NCBI GenBank assembly: GCA_038025085.1
Contig: CM076147.1
Span: 9,706,001-9,770,000, forward strand
From: Tetragonia tetragonoides
Lineage: Eukaryota; Streptophyta; Magnoliopsida; Caryophyllales; Aizoaceae
DNA length: 64,000 nucleotides
Direction of reading: 5' to 3'
Made by a program: the position numbers and the translations under genes. This document shows positions 47,334 to 58,888 of this stretch, piece by piece (positions within the stretch are counted from its first letter, which is position 1; every line of letters begins with the position of its first letter). The notes beneath the pieces are model-generated. The model ran no database searches. It was not told the origin of the DNA and saw only the letters and a program-made list of their open reading frames with translations.

Positions 47334-48993
47334 CTTATTAACAACTAATTAGGGAAAAGCAAAGGGACATATCTCAGCAAACAACAATCGCCAATTCAAT
47401 TTACCCAAATTTGATCATCATTAACAAGGTGTCAAAGCTGCCACACAAAAACAAAGATGAAGTCCTAAAGATAAATACATACATTAGCTCCCACATCATG
47501 AAAATACGTACACACAGATTATCTGACAACAGATACAGGTTTAGCTATCACCATCAACAACCGAAAGCTAACTATAAGTATGTTAGCTTATCTGCAACTA
47601 CCACCATCAACAAAATATACCCATGCCAGGAATACTATTACAACCCAGAAAAAACCTCTTGATGTCTTTGAGTTTGTCCTCGATATGGTCCGTTCGTCCA
47701 TCGTCGCTTATCACTACACAAAATCATGAGAAAGAAGGTTATGCCAGAGTTGAAGGTAACAAAGAAAACAGTGAAAAAGGTCCATTAAACTTATGAAATG
47801 TGAAGCGAAGGCATCAATTTCAATCACATCTATTGAAAGCTAGACTAACAAATCATTGACTATTTACTATGCATCTGGCGATCGGCAAAGACGTACAGAA
47901 TCTTACATCAAATTACGTATTGTGTTTTGCTGATAACAAAATTTCATTTCCCTACTTTTACCATAAACCTGCTAGAACCACATACCACAACAGGTAAAAT
48001 AACATTGCAACTTCTCCGTGCACCCATTTAACAGTTCGAGCATAATAGCATATAGGTGATATATTATAACCAAAGAAAAAAAACAATCAATCAAAACAGA
48101 ACCTAGAACAAAAGAACATCTTCGGAACACAATAGATCAAGCGCAAAAGCTACCTATATATTGTATAAAAGGAAAGCACCCATGATCATCAATGCCTAAT
48201 TAAATGGCCATCGATATGATTCCTTGGAGAAAACAATGACTATATGGGAGAATGGATATGGCACATGTTAAAAATTTCTCTTTTGCAATAGGAGATTCTA
48301 GCCATGGAAAAACCACACCATTATCCCAACAAGGTCCTCCAAAGAGGTTCATCAAGCTAGGGACGGAAGAGGGAGAGAACCGTGGATAGAGTTCCTAGCG
48401 GCCCACAGAAAAAAGAACATAGCAGCATAGAAACAGAAGTGTTTTACAAGAACAGTATTGTGAAATAAGCCATGGAATCCATTTCATCCATAGATTCACC
48501 AATATAATTATAATGTGTCATTTCTCACATAGGTAAAGATAATACTCCTGTGGACCTGTTGTATCTTGTATGTGCCCATTTTTCACATAGATAAAACAGA
48601 ACATACACGAGTAGAAACACATATCTTAGTATAACATACTTCACAAGAAGGTTCAAACCTATTTCTCCCTCGGTCAACTACAATAATAAGAACCCACAAA
48701 GGATCAGAAAGTCCAATTGCCAGAAACCACATAAGACTTCACTATGACCATTGCAAGTTGAACAAGAACCACGACAAGTAACTAAGAAAGGTCAGCAAAA
48801 TGCAAAAGCTCATATCTGGGAAATTGGCGGTGAATCATTGAACATGAAATAAATCTCATCAACTATAAATGGTATATTCACCTATCATATAGCAATATGC
48901 CATTTCTCTTCAAGTAGTAGTATTTAGTAATGTAACCAATTTTGTTAACTAAGAGCTTCAATTGCTATTAGTTATTGATAAAGGAAGGGGAGT
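47334..48993 (-). other. No coding region; probable 3' UTR and introns of the F-box pseudogene
   Basis: This lies just downstream of the F-box stop codon on the minus strand. A stretch at about 47640-47713 looks like a spliced 3' exon (acceptor TTTTGTGTAG, then a sequence less AT-rich than its surroundings). No other gene is supported. Confidence 0.4.
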
Positions 48994-49707
48994 TCAAATT
49001 TTTACCGGAGAAGCGGATGGTATCATGAGATCATCCCGGCTGCCAATAACGTCTCCAATTGCAGGGGATACAAGGCTCTCCAAGCACAGCAGAGAAATAT
49101 TACGAGTAGGCATAACAACACCGGTATCTATCATCCCTCCTTCAAAGTCATACCAATAACATTTAGAATCTTGCTGAAACAGAATTCGACCTCCCACTTT
49201 CGAGTAAGCCAAGGCCTTCATCTTTATTGGTCGAAATGGACGAAACTCACCCATGTATGGAAAATGAAACAACTTGTTCCAGGACTCCTTTACCCCATAC
49301 TCTTTCATAACCCACAAATCCATACTAGGTTTCCCACCACCACGCAAACGGCACAAATCCAGAACTTGCAAGGATAAGTCACCCTCAAAAACCTCAATGT
49401 CCATGTATTTCCAACCATCATATTCATTTGGCAAAGGCAGAAGATTGTAATTTTCAGAGCGAAAATCGAAAGCCAAAATGGCATTGGCATCAGAATCAAC
49501 ATCATGATCAGTAACAGTAGTACAAACGAGCCAATGCAGGGCATTGCTTGTAAACACACAATGCCCCTTAGAATCTCTAATTTTGTAAAGGAAAGATTCA
49601 ATCTCTCTCCAAGAATTGGACGTCATGCTTAAAAGCTCAGTCTTATAAACTGGGGGGCCAAAGGGTTCATGAATTTTGAGGATCTTGTAAGTACTAGTGA
49701 AGCTATC

Positions 49708-50138
49708 TGTTACAACCCAAATAAGGATTGAGACAGATAATTAATCAAGACCAACAAATAGTTGATTATGATCAATAGCTAGAGCACAGGAAGGATTAAT
49801 TTAGAGAAAATCCTTCGAATACCAAAGCTTAAAAGAATATTTGAATCAGAGAGTTTAGAGGAGAGAGAGTATTTAGAGAGAGAGAGAGAGATAGGAGCAG
49901 GAGAGGATATTATCATTCAATGAATTGTGCCATCCTTACAAGCAGAGTATTTAAGCTGAATTTGTAACAACCTGAACAAATCCAGTCGCTAAAGGACAAA
50001 ATAGCAATTGTCATCAAAACGAGAATATATGTAAACAAGGGCACAATTTAATTATCCAGCTCCTCATGTATGATAATCTCATCTTGCCTTTGATTGATTA
50101 TTGGACCTGGGCTACTTGGCTGGACTTGGGTCATATCA
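49708..50138 (-). repeat. 3' LTR of element C
   Basis: On the plus strand it starts TGTTACAACCC and ends GGTCATATCA. It is nearly identical to 53952-54388, including a GA microsatellite (about 49859-49892). Confidence 0.92.
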
Positions 50139-50566
50139 ATGCTCCCTCCATGAGAGGATCCTTGACCCCAAGGATCAAAGTTTGGGAATTTCTCCTCCAT
50201 TTGTGCAGCATTTTCCCAAGAAGCTTCTTCAGCAGGATGGTACTTCCATTTGACTAGCCATTCAACCACTGCCCTATTCTGCCTCTTAACTTGCCTCTTG
50301 TCAATAACAATTTCAGGTTCCCTGAGAGAACTATTTGTATGTCCAGCTGGAATGGTGGTGTTATCAGGAAGAGGTCCATGGTGTCTCTTTAACAGTGAGA
50401 CATGAAACACAGGGTGGATAAAGGATTCAGCAGGTAGCTTTAGTTTGTAGGCAACTTGACCCACCTTATCAATGACCTGATAAGGTCCATAGTATTTTGC
50501 AGCTAGTTTCTGAAATGGTCTAGATTCAACTGATGTTTGCCTGTGAGGTTGCAACTTCAACATCTT
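50139..50566 (-). pseudogene. pol: Integrase C-terminal end with chromodomain, element C
   Basis: On the minus strand it shows the post-catalytic GPY/F-like region (KLAAKYYGPYQVIDKVGQVA, HPVFHVSLLKRHHGPLP) and a chromodomain (VEWLVKWKYHPAEEASWE). Chromodomains of such elements are thought to target heterochromatin. The catalytic DDE core that should precede it is absent, so this piece abuts the remnant at 50570-50845. Confidence 0.85.
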
Positions 50567-50569
50567 GTT

Positions 50570-52818
50570 CTACCAGGAATACATAGAAGAGACACCTCCA
50601 GCTTCTAATTCTTGAATTATCTTTTGAAGAGAAGCATCACTCTGCCAACTATCTCGAATTTGCTGCATTAAATCTGAACTGATATTTGAAGCCACCAGTG
50701 CCATTAACTCAGCCCCTTGGACCCTTGAGAGGGCATCTGCAACCTTGTTTGTGATGCCTTGTTTGTAGCAGATCTCGTAATCAAACCCTAGGAGCTTAGA
50801 GAGCCATTTTTGTGGAAATGGAGTAGACACCTTATTTTCTAACAACTACTTCAAACTTTGCTGGTCAGTTTTTATGATAAAGTGTCTATCTAACAGATAT
50901 TAACTCCACTTATGAACTGCATAAATGATTGCTAAAAGCTCCCTTTCATAGGCTGACAACATGAGGTTTTGGGAAGATAAAGCTTTGCTGATAACAGCTA
51001 TGGGGTGCCCTTTTTGCATGAGCACAGCTCCAATCCACACCCAGACGCATCAGTTTCAATAGTAAAAGTGGAATTAAAATTGGGTAAAGCTAGAACTGGA
51101 GGCGATGTCATTACCTGTTTAAGGGTCTGAAATGCTTCAGTTGCTGTTGTGTTCCATGTGAATGCGTCCTTTTTCAATAGCTCAATGAGTGGTTTGCATA
51201 GCTTCCCATAATCTCTTATGAACCTCCTATAATACCCCGTGAGCCCAAGATAGCCTCTTAACTATTTCAGATTTTTTGGCTCAGGCCACTCTAAAATTGC
51301 TTTTATTTTTGCACCCTCATCCGAAATAATATGCCCCAAGTATTCAATGCTCTTGACCCCAAATGAGCATTTGCTAAGCTTGGCCAATTATGAGTGTTGT
51401 TGTAGTGTTTCCATAACCAGTTTCAAATGGTACAAATGATCTGCCCAACACTGACTGTAAATAAGTATGTCGTCGAAAAAAACAAGCACAAACTTCCGAA
51501 GGAAGGGCTGGAACACATGATTCATTAACCCTTGAAAAGTTGAGGGTGCGTTCGTAAGCCCAAAGGGCATTACCAAGAACTCAAAGTGGCCATGATGAGT
51601 TCGAAATGCAGTCTTAAATATGTCCTCCTCAGCGACCCTTATTTGATAGTACCCCGATCTGAGGTCTATCTTGGAGAAATAAGAAGCTCCATGTAACTCA
51701 TCTAGAAGTTCCTCCACCATGGGAATGGGAAATTTGTCCTTCACTGTGCCTTGGTTTAAGGATCTGTAATCAATGCACATGCGCCATCCTCCGTCTTTTT
51801 TCTTCACCAACACTACAGGTGATGCGAATGGGCTGCAACTAGGTCTTATGACCCCTTGCTCAAGCAGCTCTGTTGTTAGTTGCTCTATCATGTCTTTTTG
51901 GAGTAAAGGGTATCGATAAGGTCTTATGTTAACAGGGTTGGTTCCTTCCTTTAGTGGGATGTGGTGGTCGAATCCTTGTCGTGAAGGAGGCAGCGAAATT
52001 GGTTCAGCAAAGACAGATGGGTAGTTAGCTAGTAAGGTTGTCAGGTCAGGTGAATTGGTATTTGGGTTGTGTGTTTGTGGGTTTATGGTGTGGATGTGGT
52101 ATAGAGAAGGGTAGGCTGAATTTGTTTGTGGTGGTATAGGACAAAGTTGCATCATGGCAATGCTTCCCCCATGTTGGATCATTTTGTCAAGTTGTTGGGG
52201 TTTAATCTCTGTGAGCTTGGTTTTCTTGGTACCCCTCAATACCATTTTGTTGCCATTATAAACAAACTGCATGATGAGTTGAGTGAAATCCCATGTTATA
52301 GGCCCAAGGGAAGAGAGCCACTGAATGCTTAAAACCATGTCACATCCCCCTAGGGATAGTAGATAAACGTCTGCCATAAACTCCACCCCTTGTATCTTCC
52401 ATCTGAAATTTTTAACCCAACTGTCACAAATGAGGTTGCCTCCATCAGCCACCTTGACTACCATCTGATCACTATTCTTTATATCACACCCCATTCTCAA
52501 AGCTAGGGAAGCATCCAAGAAATGATGGGTGCTGCCGCTATCAAACAATAGTTGCATCGCCTTTTTGCCATGGTACCCTGTGACTCGAAAAGTCTGAAAT
52601 GAGGTGACCCCTGAGATTGCATGTAATGAGATATGTGCCAATTCTGTAGTAATCTCTTCTTCCTGCTCCACTTCTACTACTTCATCCTCAATTTCTTCAA
52701 CTTCAAGGTGATACAATTGAGGTCGTTTACCCTTGCACACATGACCAAATTCGAACTTCTCATCACAGAAAAAGCATAACCCCTTTGCTCTTCTATCGGC
52801 TAACTCAGCTGGAGACAA
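50570..52818 (-). pseudogene. pol: Protease, RT and degraded RNase H of element C
   Basis: On the minus strand it begins with a zinc-finger-like stretch ([20 protein letters not shown]), then the protease motif [19 protein letters not shown] and RT ([37 protein letters not shown], active-site box FFDDIL near 51475). From 51387 to 50846 RNase H is broken by stops. 50845-50570 resumes with the RNase H end (FDYEICYKQGITNKVADALS) and stops where integrase should begin. Confidence 0.88.
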
Positions 52819-52935
52819 GGTTCTCTTGGTAGTATGGGTTCTAGGGAAGGTGGTATGAGGTTGGTTTTGATTTTTGAATGGCAGATTGGGAGGCTTATTT
52901 GGTGTAGGCAGTAGAGGAGGTTGGTGGAAGGGTTT

Positions 52936-53894
52936 TTAGAAGTTGTTGGTGCTGTTGTGGGTTGGGATAGTGGAGCTGAATGAGGGTTTCGAGGAATTTT
53001 TGATTTTTTTAGCTTTGCTGGTAGCTTCTTGCAGTTTAGCCAAGCAATAGGCATGCTGTAGAGTTTTGGGGTTGAACATTCTAACTTGCAGTTGCACATG
53101 CTCTTCCAACCCAGTTATAAAACAACTCAATATGTGCTCTTCGGTTAAATCTAATCGACTAACAATGGCGTCGAATGCATCATGATACTCCTTGACCAAT
53201 TTCTCTTTCCTTAAAGCCATCAACTCTGACATCGGATCATCAAACAGTTCACCAAACCTAGCTGTGAGGATCTTGACATACTCATCCCAACTAGGTAAAA
53301 TATTTTTTCTAGCCTTCATATAACCCCTGTGCCACTGCAGGGCAATACCATCTAAATGAATAGCAGCCAACTTCACCTTGGTCTGATCATTCACATTATC
53401 TAGAGTGAAGAACTGCTCACACTTATAGAGCCATGATTTTAAGTCTTCCCCCCAGAATTTAGGAAACTCAACCTTAGCAAGCCTAGTTGAGTATTGATAA
53501 TTTCCACCTCCACCAGGATCCTGGATTTTATCTCCATTTCCCCAAATTTTCAAATGATCATGAGATTTATCACCCATAACTAATCTCCTGTCAGGATTAC
53601 TAGAACCCCCAATTTCAAAACGATTTCCTGGTTCACCCTCTTTATTAAGCCCAGATGCAACAAACTTAGTTATTTGCAAACTTAACCCAACCAACATATC
53701 ATTAAGCTCAGAAATAGAACGGAAATTTTCTGCTATAGTCATTGCATGTTGGTGATTATTGAATCTAGTTTTTCATTTTGAGAATCCATCCATGATTTGA
53801 GAGTTACCTCTAATTTTTCAAAATCTGGATTGAGGGGAGCTCCGTGTTCTTGGTCTTGGTTTCTTCCATCACCACCGCTACCCTTCTTCGCCAT
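52936..53894 (-). pseudogene. gag: gag of element C
   Basis: It starts at 53894 (MAKKGSGGDGRNQDQEHGAP) and has a frame change near 53740. It continues with FPKFWGEDLKSWLYKCEQFF and WDEYVKILTARFGELFDDP, typical of Ty3/gypsy capsid. Coding continues with frame changes to the zinc-finger and protease region at 52818. Confidence 0.85.
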
Positions 53895-53951
53895 CGAACG
53901 AGTGAGCACCAGCTTGTGCACGGCCAAGAATCAGGGTAGCTCTGATACCAA

Positions 53952-54106
53952 TGTTACAACCCAAATAAGGATTGAGACAGATAATTAGTCAAGACCAACA
54001 AATAGTTGATGATGATCAATAGCTAGAGCACAGGAAGGATTAATTTAGAGAAAATCCTTCGAATACCAAAGCTTAAAAGAATATTTGAATCAGAGAGTTT
54101 AGAGGG

Positions 54107-54139
<33 letters not shown>

Positions 54140-54388
54140 GAGCAGGAGAGGATATTATCATTCAATGAATTGTGCCGTCCTTACAAGCAGAGTATTTAAG
54201 CTGAATTTGTAACAACCTGAACAAATCTAGTAGTTAAAGGACAAAACAGCAATTGTCATCAAAACGAGAATATATGTAAACAAGCTAAGGGCATAATTTA
54301 ATTATCCAGCTCCTCATGTGTGATAATCTCATATTGCCTTTGATTGATTATTGGACTTGGGCCACTTGGCTGGACTTGGGTCATATCA
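53952..54388 (-). repeat. 5' LTR of element C
   Basis: The direct repeat of 49708-50138. It differs by a few substitutions and a small insertion near 54286, and has a longer GA tract (about 54103-54140). Confidence 0.92.
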
Positions 54389-54937
54389 CTATCATACCCA
54401 AATCCAAAAAATCCATGACCCTGACCCAGACCCACTTCTGATGCCGGGATTTTTCTCATGTAACGGGTAAATGGGTTGTAAACAAAGCATTCAAACTCAT
54501 AATTGAGACATACAAGGCCATTACAAGTGTCCGGCAAACAAAGTAAAGAGCAGTTATTACCAGGGTTGTTAGCGATTGGAATAGTATGCTTGGATTTAGG
54601 GTAACCACCATCGAGTACGGGTTCGTCGAGATCAAAAGAAGAGAGAGAATCGCCATAGTTGATGACGAGCATGCGATGATTGTTGCTATTTGTGAGATGA
54701 AAACATTTGATGAAGTTGGCGCTGTTCAAAAGGGTGTACCATCCCTCATATGTATTTTGAAAGGTGAAGAGGCTTTGAAGGCTTCCGTGAGAGAATGTCA
54801 ATTGCTACTTCCAATGGCAGAGATTCAAATCTTGTTTGATTGGAGTTTGACAGGTTTTCCTCCATTGTTCATGTGCTGTTTCCTTTCGCCACTCACAAGT
54901 CACAAGAGAAAGAAGTGAAACGAGTAAACTGGATAGA

Positions 54938-54961
54938 TGAGAGAGAGAGAGAGAGAGAGAT
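54938..54961. repeat. (GA)n microsatellite
   Basis: About 24 bp of GA repeats upstream of the F-box gene start, on its 5' side. Confidence 0.85.
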
Positions 54962-55261
54962 AATTTGCTGTCCGCAAATATTCTGGTGACACCATCAACT
55001 ATGTTATCCTCTAATACAACCTTGAAAATAAGGGTTGTTTTGGAATATTTGTAAAAAGAAAAAAGAAAAAAAATTGATTTGAAAATATCCTATTGGTTGG
55101 GTAACACCACATAAGAAAATAGTTGGTTTGTTACTCAAACAATAGAAAATTTTCATTTGCTGTCCCTATAATCAGTTTAGCAAAACTGATTTTATAGATG
55201 AAACCAATTGGTAATCTATGAAATCACACCTAGAAAAATGAAAATAAAGGACTAGTTTACA

Positions 55262-55424
55262 TAGAAAATAGAGTAAGTCTTGTGTGAGATCATTTCATAA
55301 AAATAAAGGTTCACTATTTAACAATGTAGGGGTCACTTATTATGATATGTGACCCTCATTTTACTAAAAAGTGACCATCGTCTCACTAAAAGTTATGAAA
55401 AGACCGTGTTAAACAAGTTTTTAT
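55262..55424. repeat. Dispersed repeat, MITE-like
   Basis: The ends are loosely inverted (AGTCTTGTGTGAGATCATTTC against AAACTTGTTTAACACGGTC read inward). It shares ACTAAAAAGTGACC and CACTAAAAGTTATG with 26810-26915. I found no clear target duplication. Confidence 0.5.
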
Positions 55425-56738
55425 GTAGAAGATATGGGCAATTCCCAAAAATAATAAATGGAGAAGACTTTGCTAAAACTACATTTTTCGATTCAAAATA
55501 CATTAATTTTGTGTAAAAATATAATAACTCACCCTGCACCCTTGCCCGAGCCTGGTCGGACGGCGCCTTGCGCATATGGTGGTCCATACTTATCCATATT
55601 ATTTAATAATTTAAGGGGATCCACATGACCACATATGTAAACCACACAACACTTTGTTTTCTCATCAATATGAGACAAACACTTTACGCAAAACATTAAA
55701 AATGATATTAACCCATCACCCATTGGATAGGTAACTCATAACACATTCTCATTATCTCTCTTTTCTCTTTTAAAGGAAAGGGGTAGGATTATATTTGATA
55801 AATTACTTTTTTTCTCCACAATCTGCACCTAAAATCTCTTAGAGTCTTTGGCAAGTGCACTTTGATGATTCTTTGGATATGATCTCGTCATCTGTTTGGC
55901 TAAGCGAAACAATTAGATAGTCCAATATATACATGTTATCCCAATCTATGTAATTAGATGTGTTTTTGTTTTGTCGTGATTTCAATTCAGTAGTGTGGAG
56001 TCACATTAGGTATGATGAGAACTCCGTAACCCGTCACCTGTCACCTAGCAAGAGTCATCATTCGTTACAAAATGAGCAATGTTGGATTGATTGTTATCCA
56101 AAGTTTGTCCCCATTTCTGTACTGATGGACTCATTGACGATGAATGCATAAAAGCTTACTTTTCCCTTCAAAAAATTAAAAAACAAATTGCAAAACATCA
56201 AAATAGCTTTGATGCGTAAAGGATAAAGAAATGAATGGGCTTTCAAGTCCAAGCCCAATATACAAAGTCCATCCGATGTGGTTCGATGTTACTTTCCTAG
56301 TTGCATTGGAAAAAACAATATTTCTTTGTTGAAACTTTCTACCTTTGATGTTTGTGGTCGAATTTTGTGCAAATTTTTTTTGTTTTAAGGTACTTGATCG
56401 CAAGGAAATGGAAGATTAGAATGTCCCGGGGGATTAATATTATGTTGATTACATTGAGGACCTGAGGTCTGGTTTTGTGTGATTGTATTTTCACTTGGAG
56501 ACTTATGGTTGTTGTAGAGTTTAATTTCTATTTAGATTTTATAGTTTCTATCCACTTCTGCACTTTTTCTAAGAAGAGCTTGTGAACTATATTCACATTA
56601 CCTTATGAGTACTTCGATATGTACCCAAACGATTACATCAACCACTTAAAATTAGGTGTGGACCTTGAAATAATAAATAGGCATGATCTACCAAATCAAG
56701 GTTGGTCTAATTTAAAAAATCAAGCGGGTCTACGTATA
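55425..56738. other. No gene recognised
   Basis: AT-rich sequence. Short reading frames here show no family resemblance. Nothing supported up to the MITE at 56741. Confidence 0.6.
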
Positions 56739-56934
56739 TACTACCTTCATTTCAGATAAATGTATACATTGTTATATTTGCACTAATTTTATGGGGACGT
56801 AAGAAAAATCGGGTTTAACTTTTCCACATTGCCCTTGCTTTTTGGGGAATAGAGGGATGTAGGGTCGAATCAGTAAAGTTAGTTAAGATAATAAACTGAT
56901 ACCACAAGTGCCACAAAAAACTCTCTCTCTCTCC

Positions 56935-58866
56935 ATGGAAGGGAATAACCCTTCCCCGGAGGAACTTGACCAACTGAACCGTTCGACTACACGCAAATTC
57001 AAGCGAGGTAGAACCTCGCATGATGATGTTGAGAATCCCACTCAACATGATGTGCAGAATACGCAGGATGTCCCTGCGGCTACCAGGAAGAACCTTTCTT
57101 TTAAAGAAATTATGGCTAGGGCAGAGAGAAACAATGTTTCTTCAAATCTCCAAGACCAGGATGAAGGATTTTGGGATAGTCAATGGGATGATCTGGAGCT
57201 TCAAGATGATGTTCCACCAGTGGAGGATGACCCCAGATGCCCGACCATTTTGCTCACGGCGGCGGAGAAGGAGAGGTTGCGTCGCCCTTGGCACAATGCC
57301 CTAATCATCCGAATGCTCCACAAAGGCCCAGGGTGCACTCAACTACGCAAGCGTCTCGAAACCAAATGGGCTCTCAAGGGTGCCTTCTCTATGATTGACA
57401 TTGATCATGACCACTATGTCATCCGCTTCGCCAATATGGACGATCTCAATCACGTCCTTACTCAATGACCATGGATCATCAATGGCAACTATGTTGTCAT
57501 TCGAAGGTGGGTTCCCAACTTTATCCCTGATGAGGAACCCCTACGATTTCTTACGGCATGGATCCGGATCCCTCGCATTTGTGTGGAGTATTTTGACCCC
57601 ATCTTCCTCAAAGCTATTGCTGAGAAGGTAGGCAAGATCAATAGTATTGATCGAACAACAACTGACGTTACAAGGGGCCAATACACTAGGCTCAGTGTGG
57701 AAGTTGACTTGCGAAAACCCCTCCTCTCGAAGTTTAAGCTTAATGGTAGGGTTTGGCGGATTGAATGGGAGGGTTTAAAGGCAGTTTGCTTCCATTGTGG
57801 CAAGCTAGGACATATTAAAGAGCACTGCCCAACTAAAACTGTAGAGCAACCTCCGACTGTAGCTCCGAATGCTTCCCCTGTTGATCCTAGTATGGCCTTT
57901 CCACGCTCGCAACCTGAATTGCTTCAGACATATGGGGATTGGATGATGGTTAAGCCATCTCGAAAGCGTCCCACTAAGAATTCCTCCAACACGGGTGGTG
58001 GCCGAGAACAGGGTGGTCGTGCTCAACCTAATCTCCACGGCCGTAACAAAGATGCAGGACCCAGAACACGGCGTGAGCCAAACTGAACCACTCCTGGTTC
58101 GGTCCAGATTCTCCAACGAAATCTTTCCAATTTAGAAGGCCCGCGTAACTCGGGATCTCGTTTTGCTAGCCTCGAAAATATGGATACTGAGGAGGTTATT
58201 CCTCAAATTTTGGAGAAAAATCCGGAAACGGAAGAAATAATTATGGAGCAGAATTTTGAGAATCCTATGGAAGTAGAGAATATCTCTGAGGATATTACGG
58301 AGGAGTCAGCCCCTACTCCCCAGAAATTTTCAACTCCTGATTTGGGAGCAAACATCTTCTCCTTCACTGCGAATCACAATAACGTACCTGCCATGCCCAA
58401 CCACAACATCCCCAAAAGTCAACGTAACTCCTCTGGCCAACATCACCTCCATGCCCAAATTCCTGCCACCAACATGCCCACACTCCATGAAAACCCCACA
58501 TCCCCTCACAATGCCACTCCTCTTGCACCTCACACAAAGCCACCTCACCTTGTTAGCGCCACCCCTCATCTATGTGAACCTCTCAAATCCATCACCAATT
58601 CCATCCTCTCCCCTTTCCATCGCTTAATCCCACACCATGGTCTTGGGGTGGCGGCTTTTTCTCACTCCAATGACCCACCCCATACGGACCACTTGGATAC
58701 CTTAGGGAAGTCTTTTGAGCAACTAGATATGCAGGGGGACCAACAATTCATTCAGGGCCAAGTTGATCCCAATAACAGTTCGGCCATTGACACAGGGACT
58801 CCTAACTCAAGTAGTGATGCCCATGGCGAGGATAGTCAGGTGAGCCTAGCTCACCATGACTGTTAA
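56935..58866 (+). pseudogene. LINE ORF1 (DUF4283-like protein with zinc knuckle)
   Basis: The ATG at 56935 lies 68 bp after the element's 5' end (MEGNNPSPEELDQLNRSTTR). One frame runs to the TAA at 58866 with only two in-frame stops: TGA at 57466 (after NHVLTQ, before PWIINGNYVV) and TGA at 58084 (after RREPN). The N-terminal domain resembles the DUF4283 family of plant LINE and retro-derived proteins (LRFLTAWIRIPRICVEYFDP). It is followed by a CCHC knuckle CFHCGKLGHIKEHC (about 57790-57830) and a Pro/His-rich tail. It would bind LINE RNA. Without the two stops the product would be 643 residues. Confidence 0.87.
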
Positions 58867-58888
58867 TTGAAATCTCTTCCATTCCTTC

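Larger units (their letters stand above)
49708..54388 (-). mobile_element. Element C: chromovirus lacking integrase core
   Basis: This 4681-bp Ty3/gypsy element inserted in the F-box gene has LTRs of about 431 and 437 bp (49708-50138 and 53952-54388), the TSD CTATC (49703-49707 and 54389-54393), a Met-tRNA primer binding site on the minus strand (53939-53950, TGGTATCAGAGC) and a polypurine tract next to the left LTR (GGAGGGAGCAT, 50139-50149). Its gag, protease and RT are recognisable. RNase H is degraded, and the integrase catalytic core is missing between about 50563 and 50580. The C-terminal chromodomain is kept. Confidence 0.93.
48994..54865 (-). pseudogene. F-box protein gene with associated domain, split by retrotransposon
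   Basis: The start is at 54865 (MEENLSNSNQTRF), followed by an F-box (ESLPLEVAIDILSRKPSKPL), then a frame change near 54800 into GWYTLLNSANFIKC and the F-box-associated domain (LLCLPDTCNGLVCLNYEF, YNPFTRYMRKIP, FGFGYDS) up to 54389. Element C then interrupts the gene. After one copy of the TSD the reading frame continues exactly at 49707 (DSFTSTYKILKIH) through WVMKEYGVKESWNKLF to the stop at 48994. F-box proteins of this type are substrate receptors of SCF ubiquitin ligases. The frame change in the F-box region and the 4.7-kb insertion both inactivate it. Since the frame is intact across the insertion site, the insertion may be recent. Confidence 0.88.
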
